Below are positions 1 through 6,212 of a DNA stretch of 11,626 bases, one piece after another. Where the stretch lies: NCBI GenBank assembly GCA_027005175.1, contig JALTMC010000724.1:1-11626 (forward strand). Reading direction: 5' to 3'. The notes under the pieces are model-generated. The model was not told where the DNA came from. It worked only from the letters and a program-made list of their open reading frames with translations, and did no database searches. Source of the stretch: Myxococcales bacterium. Its GTDB lineage: Bacteria; Myxococcota_C; UBA6777. Numbering within the stretch: the stretch's first letter is position 1; each line of letters opens with the position of its first letter. Position numbers and translations under genes: made by a program.

Positions 1-1229
1 AGCTTCTGCCAATGGTAGCGCAAGATAGCTTTCTTGGCACGTACTTTGGTTTTTATCCTGTGTTTGAACCAACGCTTAGTGTTCATGTGTTGCAGCCACA
101 AGGAAGTGAAGCGTCTCTTCTCTTTTGCGGTGTCAAAGATAGAACGCATTCGAATGAAAAAATTGGCTTTGTTGGTCAACATCGCTGCATACGATGAACT
201 GAGATTGGCAAGTGCTGCTTCGATTCGCTTGACATCGGGCTTGGTGGACAATAACTCAGCTTTAAGTGCTGCTTTATGGGCTTTGACAAGCATTTTTGAG
301 TGAATCATGGCTAGCTTCTTTTGAAGCTTGATGCCTTTCCACTCTTGTCGTTGTTGTTGTGTCAAACCGCGAAAGAGGTGCGCCCAGCCACGTGCGGTAT
401 TGGTTGCACGAATGTAGAAATACTTTTTCCAAAGTCTGTGGTGTCGATGATGATGCCGGTGATGATGGTGGTGTCTGGCCCTGTGACCATGATGGCCCCA
501 TTTCCCTTTACGACAAAAACGGAGCTTTCGACAAGACTTCTTGCAACCTCGCTTGCACGCACGACGCAAGGATCTACAACTGCGATAATCACGGAGCTTT
601 CGACAAGACTTCCTGCAACCTCGCTTGCATGCACGCCACAGGGACTTACGACATCCACGAGACTTCTTACAACCTTGGGAACCTTTGCAACCACGAGACT
701 TCTTGCAGCCTTGGGAGCCTTTGCAACCACGAGACTTCTTGCAGCAACCACGAGACTTCTTGCAGCAACCACGAGACTTCTTGCAGCAACCACGAGACTT
801 CTTGCAATCTTGGGAGCCTTTGCAACCACGGGACTTTTTACAGCCTTGGGAACCTTTGCAGCCACGGGATTTCTTGCAGCCTTGGGAACCTTTGCAACCA
901 CGAGACTTTTTGCATCGGGCGAGTTTTTGGCAAGATTTTTTGCATCCACGTTTGCAAGCGCGTTTTAAAGACTGACAGCATCCACGGGATTTGCGATAGG
1001 CGCGAAGCTTTTGGCAAGATTTTTTGCATCCACGTTTGCAAGCGCGTCGCAGGGCTTTTTGACAGCCTTTGCACCGGCCTGATTTCCCTGAAAGGTATGG
1101 GCAGTCAGCTCCTTTGCATGAGCTTTTAAACCATGGGTGTGCATCGGCTTGTTGAAGGGAACTGACCCCAAGTAGCATTAAGCTAGCGAGGGCAGTTGCG
1201 AACAATAAGCGTAGGGAACTTGATCTCAT
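1..1229 (-). CDS. Secreted Cys/Lys-rich repeat protein with His cluster and Spy/CpxP-like C-terminal domain (3' end beyond window)
   Basis: The frame is open for 409 codons from ATG at 1229 to the left edge, with no stop, and follows AGGAGG (1239-1234) by four bases. Residues 1-30 are a signal peptide: basic start, hydrophobic core, cleavage after Ala-Asp-Ala. Residues 38-239 hold 38 cysteines in a Lys/Arg-rich background. Four copies of a RACKRGCKKSC-type module (two near 62-75 and 90-103, two near 199-212 and 223-236) bracket a core (106-193) of GCKKSR and GCKGSQ hexapeptides, with three Cys-Cys doublets. Residues 246-264 contain 13 histidines. Residues 265-409 are basic and helical; LTQQQR near residue 290 and the following helical hairpin resemble the LTxxQ motif region of Spy/CpxP/ZraP proteins. 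I infer an exported metal-binding or disulfide-linked protein. The Spy-like assignment is by eye, and I know no family with the Cys-repeat domain. Protamine-like or keratin-associated-like structural roles are alternatives. Confidence 0.88.
   Translation of the reverse strand, partial: MRSSSLRLLFATALASLMLLGVSSLQQADAHPWFKSSCKGADCPYLSGKSGRCKGCQKALRRACKRGCKKSCQKLRAYRKSRGCCQSLKRACKRGCKKSCQKLARCKKSRGCKGSQGCKKSRGCKGSQGCKKSRGCKGSQDCKKSRGCCKKSRGCCKKSRGCCKKSRGCKGSQGCKKSRGCKGSQGCKKSRGCRKSLWRACKRGCRKSCRKLRDYRSCRSLRRACKRGCKKSCRKLRFCRKGKWGHHGHRARHHHHHRHHHRHHRLWKKYFYIRATNTARGWAHLFRGLTQQQRQEWKGIKLQKKLAMIHSKMLVKAHKAALKAELLSTKPDVKRIEAALANLSSSYAAMLTNKANFFIRMRSIFDTAKEKRRFTSLWLQHMNTKRWFKHRIKTKVRAKKAILRYHWQK
651..914 (-). 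repeat. In-frame tandem repeat core encoding Cys hexa/heptapeptides
   Basis: This stretch is built of 18-base units (GCKKSR or GCKGSQ) and three 21-base units with an added Cys codon (CCKKSRG). The 21-base units, near 723-787, are almost identical in DNA, including at third codon positions, which suggests recent slippage or unequal recombination. All unit lengths are multiples of three, so gain or loss of a unit keeps the frame. Confidence 0.9.
925..1046 (-). repeat. 38-bp exact direct repeat pair (925-962 and 1009-1046)
   Basis: The same 38 bases occur twice, 84 bases apart, within the Cys-rich gene. They encode the first two RACKRGCKKSCQK modules. The intervening coding sequence is much less similar, so the module was duplicated or kept identical by gene conversion. 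Confidence 0.9.
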
Positions 1230-1393
1230 TGGGCCTCCTGTTTCTGGAATAGAGCTGGACTTCTTGACGAAATTGTCAGTTGCTGCCCGTGATTAAGCGG
1301 CTCATTCGAAATGAATCTTGCTTTTGCTCTTTACGAGGGCGGAAAAAATACCTCATTGGTATAACACATCATGTGTGTCGAAAGTTGACGTGT
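1230..1393 (-). promoter_or_regulatory. Upstream region of the Cys-rich gene with two short inverted repeats
   Basis: This 164-base gap lies between the dehydrogenase stop and the Cys-rich gene start, so a promoter here is likely unless the genes are co-transcribed. It contains two operator-sized palindromes: TCATT-CGA-AATGA at 1302-1314 and ACACAT-C-ATGTGT at 1364-1376. A TATACC element on the minus strand (1363-1358) adjoins the second palindrome, but I found no good -35 hexamer at proper spacing. There is no clear terminator for the upstream gene. Confidence 0.4.
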
Positions 1394-2365
1394 CTATTTT
1401 ATAATTTCTGGGTTGATTAGATTGTTGGGTACTTTGTTCTTGAAAAGAGCTTGTATCCCCCGAACAAGCAAGGAGGCCATTTCATTCCGGGTTTCTTGCG
1501 TGGCACTTCCAAGGTGGGGGGCGAGTACGACTTGAGGGTGAGCCAGCAGACCAGGGTGGACGTTGGGCTCATCCTCGTAAACATCGAGCCCTGCAGCAAA
1601 TAAGTGACCTGATTGTAACGTTTCAACCAAGGCATCTTCATCCACCACAGCTCCGCGAGCTGTGTTGATAAGAATCGCGCCGGGTTTCATTTGTGCGAGG
1701 CTTTTTCGATTGATCAGGTGTTTGGTCTCAGGTGTGAGTGGGCAGTGCAGTGATACAAAGTCACTTTGGGTTAGGAGATCGTTGACCGTGACAAACTCTG
1801 CACCAAGTTCGCGTTCGATTCCAGCCGGTAGCTGGCGTTGGTTGGAGTATAGGAGCTTCATGCCAAAGCCGATCGCTCTCTTGGCAACGGCCTGACCAAT
1901 ACGCCCCATTCCTAAGATACCAAGGGTTTTTCCTGAGACATGAGGACCGAGAAGCAGGCTGGGGTCCCAGCCTTTCCATTGTCCCTTTCGGATGAATCGA
2001 TCTCCTTCAGGGATTCGACGGGCGGCTGCGAGTAACAAGCCAAAGGCGAGGTCGGCGGAGGCGTCTGTGAGTACACCGGGGGTATTTAAGACAGCGATGT
2101 CAAAGGCGGTTGCCCAGTCTACGTCGATATTGTTGTAGCCCACCGCATAGTTTGCAATAATCTTCAGGTTGGGTCCAGCTTGAATGGCTTTGCTGTCAAT
2201 TCGATCCGTGAGTAAGCTGATAAGTACTTCGGCGTCTTTGATGCCTTCGTACAACTCTTTCTCTGTGATAGGGCGTGGCTCAGGAAAGATCTGCACATCA
2301 TGCTCTTGGGCCAGAGCCTCAAGTGCTTGTCCTGGTAGCTGACGAGTGACAAAAATCTTGGCCAT
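1394..2365 (-). CDS. D-2-hydroxyacid dehydrogenase (glyoxylate/hydroxypyruvate reductase type)
   Basis: This 323-residue NAD(P)-dependent enzyme is predicted to interconvert 2-keto acids and D-2-hydroxy acids in the cytoplasm. The fold has an outer catalytic domain (about 1-98 and 290-323) around a Rossmann core. The dinucleotide loop is GMGRIG (residues 152-157). The catalytic triad is visible as Arg237 in NTARGAVVDE, Glu266 in EDEP, and His284 in APHLGSAT. Length and motifs match glyoxylate reductase (GyaR) and hydroxypyruvate/2-ketogluconate reductases. The true substrate cannot be read from sequence, so phosphoglycerate-type or other 2-keto acids remain possible, although no ACT domain is present. 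The ATG lies 12 bases after the stop of the upstream 1188-codon gene, with a weak AAGAG site directly after that stop, so the two are probably one transcript. Confidence 0.93.
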   Translation of the reverse strand: MAKIFVTRQLPGQALEALAQEHDVQIFPEPRPITEKELYEGIKDAEVLISLLTDRIDSKAIQAGPNLKIIANYAVGYNNIDVDWATAFDIAVLNTPGVLTDASADLAFGLLLAAARRIPEGDRFIRKGQWKGWDPSLLLGPHVSGKTLGILGMGRIGQAVAKRAIGFGMKLLYSNQRQLPAGIERELGAEFVTVNDLLTQSDFVSLHCPLTPETKHLINRKSLAQMKPGAILINTARGAVVDEDALVETLQSGHLFAAGLDVYEDEPNVHPGLLAHPQVVLAPHLGSATQETRNEMASLLVRGIQALFKNKVPNNLINPEIIK

Positions 2366-2377
2366 AATGTACTGCTC

Positions 2378-5300
2378 TTAGGTTTTGTTTTTGATGGAAA
2401 GCAGGGCACGCTTCCAGGGCTCCATATTCTCTTGTTGGTTAATGGATCGTTGCACTCGCTTGTAGGAGCTTCCCTGCTCGTGGTTGGATAGGAACTCTTG
2501 AATCTGGGTGGAGATGTCATCTTGTGTTCCATGCTGCTCGGAGATTCGAGTCAGAAGTCTCTCGATCATGCCGCGTGGAATGGTATCTTCTCCACTCTTT
2601 GCAAACTCTAACAACAATGGGAGCACCTTTGGCAACTCATTCGCATACTCCAGGTAGCGAACATACTCATCCAGGTTGTTTCGAGTCTGCTGTGGTGTGC
2701 GAGACAAAGAGATCGCCTTTTGGTAGGCTTCGTGCCGCTTTGCTGGATCTTTTGTAATCCTCGCCCACTTGAGATAGCCCAGTCCGTATTGTGGGCTTGC
2801 TCGCAAGAGTTTGCGAAAAGCTGCGTCAGCTATTTCTGGAAGGCCATGAGTTAGGGCGTCGTTTGCTACCCCTTCCAAGAGCTGGTTTCGCTTCTTCGGG
2901 TTTCGAGGCAACTTTTGCAGAGACTGCCAAAATCTTCTTTCGTGTTGCTTTATCTCTTGTACCATCTGTCGTAGCTGTGCAGGTGCCTGTTGTGGATATT
3001 GGCTCAACACTTCCTCTGCGATTCTCTTGGCTTCTCCCCAATTCTCCGACTTCATCGAAGCTTCCGCTTCTTCTAGCTTGGGGCGAAGTTGCTTGAGTAA
3101 CTCTTCGTGAGCAGTCAACTCTTCTTCTAGTTTGGACAAGGCGGGATGAGCAGGTAGCTCCAACAACGCGACGCGAAGTGCTTTGGGGTCACCAAAGAGG
3201 TGTTGATGATGTCGCTGAACCCAGGGCTCCAGTGGGAACCTTTTGGGGTGATTATGGGTGGCCTCCAGCGCGAGCTTAAGGGACTGCATGATCTCATCAT
3301 GACGCAGGTGGATGTCGGCCAACTTTTGTAGATTGTTGGGGTCTGTGGCATCTTGTTCTTTGATCGTCTCACGGTACTTTTGCGCGTTGCGGTAATCCCC
3401 ATGGGACTCAGCCCAGTCTGCCAAGCGCTTTAACTCATCGAGGTTCGCCTCCTTGCGCTGAGCCAACTGAGATAGAATCGCTCGTTGTATCCGCTCTGAT
3501 TGCTGTCCGATCTGTGTTCCCAACACCTCTCGCAATTGCTCTGTTGAGTTGCCTTCAAGATCGGCCCGAATTCGCTTGGCGAGGCAGTATTGGAAGTTTT
3601 CGAGAGGCATCTCCCGCCTTTGCTCTGCCAGACCGATCAGGGTGTTTAATCCCGATGGGCAGAAGGATGTGGCTTGTAAGGAGCACGCCTTGCAGCGAGC
3701 TTGCGCTTTGCAAATGGCAAACAACTGTCGGTATAACTCGGCAAACTGAGAGGACGTGACTCGATCGTTGATGGTAGAGCCTTCGAGCCATTGCAGTGCG
3801 ATCTGTGGCTGCTTGGTGTCGAGAGCGATCGTGACTCCACGAAGAGTTTCTTGTGGGCCTTCTGGATTGGACCCTCCCACCCATTGCCAGGCCTGCTTGG
3901 ATTGTCCCAAGAGGGAATGAGCCCATCCTACCGCAGATGACCAGGGCTTTGTGGGCTGAAACTCCACCCTTGTATCCGTTGTCCCTTCGGGAATCTCGGT
4001 GTTCCCAAGCTGTCGTTGGGCCAGTGAGGTGTATCGTTGTAGTACTTTTGTGTTGGAGTCAGCCGAGGCGATCGAGAGGATATTGTCAGACTCTTGTGTG
4101 AGATATCCTTCGACCAGGGCATCAAATCCAAAAGAAGAGGGCAGTGCCAAAGCATAGTTGTAGATCTCTTGTGGAGGCTGCTCTTTGGACAGGTGCTTCT
4201 TCAACAATGGCTGCAGTGCGGGGAGCAATGCCTCTGTGACTTCTGCTACAGGAGGGAGGAAGGTGAGAAGTTGTGTGGTCGTAATGCTCGGAATCTCCAA
4301 CTCTTGCGACGTCAGTGCCCATAGAGCCAAAAGGCCGGATGTCTCGTGCTTTTCAATCTGTTGTAAGAGCCTCCCTGCCCATGAGATCAGTCGCTTTTGC
4401 TCCACCGCCTGTTGGACGAGCTGGCTTCCTGACTGCCAAAACTCTACAGTGTTGGGGCTCTTGTTGAGAAGGGAGCGCAGACTCTCATCATCTGAGTGAG
4501 GTGTTGTGTTGAGAGACGACCAGAGCAATGCTGTGCGATGTTTTTGACTCTCTTGCCACAACGGAATCGCAGGGGATGTCTGTGTATGTGGAAGTATGCT
4601 GAGTTGGTACTCTTGATCAAACCGTTGATGTTGCGGTGTCGCTCCTAACGTGACAATGGCCAGTTTGTGTTCTTGGAGCTTTTGAAACAAGGAGTTGAGA
4701 GTGGCTACATCATACGGTAGCTTCTCTGCGAAGAGGCGCAAGTCAAAGCTTTTACCATCAAAGAAGGTCAGTTTGAGGGACTCAAGGGGAGAGAGTCCCT
4801 GACGCATCGCATCATAGGCTTCCCAGAACGCGAGAAGTTCTGGGAAATCCTGCAGTGACTTAGGCTTAAAGCGTCCAATACTGTGGATCTTTATATGAAA
4901 GGAGACCTCTTGCAGATCGTTGATCAGGCCCTCGTCGGAGAACTGTTTCAGGGTCTGCTTGAGCTGGTGAACGCCACGTTCAAAGGCGGGCTGTGGTGTT
5001 ACCGGGTGTCCCAACTGTTGAAGCAAATCTCCCGCGCTACTGTAGTGTGTTGCGATCTGGGTGGGATGTGCTTGCTCTGCCAGCCACTCTTTTAAGGCAT
5101 CGCGTAGCTCGGGTGATTCGGTTGTGCTGGTGGCCTTCTGGTGGGCTTGCTGTGGGGCCAACTGTAGGTTGCTGCAACGGCGTCCCAATATCCCAAGTTG
5201 TACAAGAGAAGAGGGCGGCTCCGCCATCTTGATTTGCTGTGGGGCTTGCAAAGCAAAGGGTGGGTTACTTCCCATGGGGATCTGGGCTAGCCATGTCTCT

Positions 5301-5944
5301 GGAGAGTCTTCTGGGTCTGGAGTTCCCACATACCAACTCGACGCGGGTGGACACTCTTCTGATGTGTCAAGCCAGTGCATCTCTTTGGTTTCTGTCTCAA
5401 TGTTTAGCTCTTTCCAGGAGTCCTGGTCCAACTCTTTGAGCCAGGTTGCTTCCAGAGCGTCTGTTGGAAAGATCCAACGAAGAGGAAGCACTGTCATCTT
5501 CACCCACCAGGATGGAGCTTTCTCTGTTGGGGGCAAACCATCGAGAATCACGCGCTGTACAGGATGTGATTGCCAGTCGATATCGCCATCATCCCGGACG
5601 TTGAGAGCGTCTGACCATGTAAGAAGAGGTTGTTGGGGGGCTTCGGGAAAGGCATCGGTTCCATCCCACAGTGTTGTGGGCCAACCCAGCTCTTGGGCTT
5701 GTTTCTGTCGGTGCAGGGCAAGCTTTGGGTTGCTGCATACAATCACAGTTTCTGTGGGGGCTTGCTGTGCCATAAGGAGGGCACAGAAGCCTTTACCACC
5801 TCCCAGGGGAATTCGGGCAATGGTCGAGTGGGCCAACTCCCAAGCCTGAAGGACCTCTGCCTGCCAGGTCCAAATCTGTGCAATCCCTGCTTGTTGAAGC
5901 AAAGTTTTCCAAGGGTCTTTCAGCTGTTCTGTATCGCGTTGCAT
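2378..5944 (-). CDS. Large protein: degenerate RecQ-like helicase N-terminus fused to helical/TPR region with Cys cluster
   Basis: The protein is 1188 residues. Residues 20-135 align by eye with a RecQ helicase: a Gln in the motif-0 position (WTWQAE), then PLGGGKGFC (46-54) where RecQ has TGGGKS plus Leu-Cys, and VILDG (132-136) where motif II should read DEAH. The Ser/Thr after the Walker A Lys and the DExH acids are missing. LGILGRRCSN (250-259) sits where RecQ has a GRAGRDG motif, and about 325-440 resembles the winged-helix segment of long RecQ proteins. ATPase activity is therefore probably lost; these matches are weak. Residues 745-762 carry Cys-x5-Cys-x2-Cys-x7-Cys, possibly a zinc or Fe-S site. 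From about 840 to the end is TPR-like helical sequence. No signal peptide or membrane segment is seen, so it is probably cytoplasmic. The start is ATG 5944, because an in-frame TGA lies 36 bases upstream. Function is unknown. Confidence 0.85.
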   Translation of the reverse strand: MQRDTEQLKDPWKTLLQQAGIAQIWTWQAEVLQAWELAHSTIARIPLGGGKGFCALLMAQQAPTETVIVCSNPKLALHRQKQAQELGWPTTLWDGTDAFPEAPQQPLLTWSDALNVRDDGDIDWQSHPVQRVILDGLPPTEKAPSWWVKMTVLPLRWIFPTDALEATWLKELDQDSWKELNIETETKEMHWLDTSEECPPASSWYVGTPDPEDSPETWLAQIPMGSNPPFALQAPQQIKMAEPPSSLVQLGILGRRCSNLQLAPQQAHQKATSTTESPELRDALKEWLAEQAHPTQIATHYSSAGDLLQQLGHPVTPQPAFERGVHQLKQTLKQFSDEGLINDLQEVSFHIKIHSIGRFKPKSLQDFPELLAFWEAYDAMRQGLSPLESLKLTFFDGKSFDLRLFAEKLPYDVATLNSLFQKLQEHKLAIVTLGATPQHQRFDQEYQLSILPHTQTSPAIPLWQESQKHRTALLWSSLNTTPHSDDESLRSLLNKSPNTVEFWQSGSQLVQQAVEQKRLISWAGRLLQQIEKHETSGLLALWALTSQELEIPSITTTQLLTFLPPVAEVTEALLPALQPLLKKHLSKEQPPQEIYNYALALPSSFGFDALVEGYLTQESDNILSIASADSNTKVLQRYTSLAQRQLGNTEIPEGTTDTRVEFQPTKPWSSAVGWAHSLLGQSKQAWQWVGGSNPEGPQETLRGVTIALDTKQPQIALQWLEGSTINDRVTSSQFAELYRQLFAICKAQARCKACSLQATSFCPSGLNTLIGLAEQRREMPLENFQYCLAKRIRADLEGNSTEQLREVLGTQIGQQSERIQRAILSQLAQRKEANLDELKRLADWAESHGDYRNAQKYRETIKEQDATDPNNLQKLADIHLRHDEIMQSLKLALEATHNHPKRFPLEPWVQRHHQHLFGDPKALRVALLELPAHPALSKLEEELTAHEELLKQLRPKLEEAEASMKSENWGEAKRIAEEVLSQYPQQAPAQLRQMVQEIKQHERRFWQSLQKLPRNPKKRNQLLEGVANDALTHGLPEIADAAFRKLLRASPQYGLGYLKWARITKDPAKRHEAYQKAISLSRTPQQTRNNLDEYVRYLEYANELPKVLPLLLEFAKSGEDTIPRGMIERLLTRISEQHGTQDDISTQIQEFLSNHEQGSSYKRVQRSINQQENMEPWKRALLSIKNKT

Positions 5945-5955
5945 GGATGATTCAT
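5920..5955 (-). other. Overlapping out-of-frame start / 11-codon leader ORF
   Basis: An AAAGGA site (5964-5959) is followed after three bases by ATG 5955, which opens an 11-codon ORF ending at TGA 5922-5920. The ATG of the 1188-codon gene (5944) is 14 bases from the same site and in another frame. The overlap could lower or couple translation of the large gene, or it may be chance. Confidence 0.3.
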
Positions 5956-6041
5956 TGTTCCTTTGTAAAGTCTCAAAACATCAGCAGAATATGGATTGGA
6001 GATGCTGATGGAGTCGTCTCGACCGAAGTCCAGCCGTGAAT

Positions 6042-6070
6042 CTTCTATCAAACGCTCAGTTCCCTGTCAA
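6042..6070 (-). promoter_or_regulatory. Candidate sigma70-type promoter for the RecQ-like/TPR gene
   Basis: On the minus strand, TTGACA (6070-6065) is followed by a 17-base spacer and TAGAAG (6047-6042), with TG one base upstream of the -10 (extended -10 form). Transcription would start near 6035, giving a leader of about 90 bases before ATG 5944. On the plus strand of the same intergenic region, TATGAT at 6109-6114 could be a -10 for the clp-like gene, but it lacks a clear -35. Confidence 0.55.
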
Positions 6071-6212
6071 TCGTGGGTTTGTAGAAAACTTGCTTGCTCT
6101 CGAAAATGTATGATATCGCAAAAGTGTCGCAGTGTATGCCTTTCTTTTTTAAAGTGGCTAGAAATGCGCGGCAGCTTCGACGCAACAGGGTGTGACAAAA
6201 GGACGACTTTGC

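Noticed and set aside
359-1129. Plus-strand 256-codon Cys/His-rich ORF across the repeat region, and similar open frames at 321-968 and 362-949
   Set aside because: They are frame shadows of the repeat array, whose units are multiples of three bases. They lack a signal peptide or a ribosome binding site of the quality seen for the minus-strand frame starting at 1229.
5061-5849. Plus-strand 262-codon ORF opposite the RecQ-like/TPR gene
   Set aside because: It has shadow composition and no domain features, and it is fully contained in the longer minus-strand gene.
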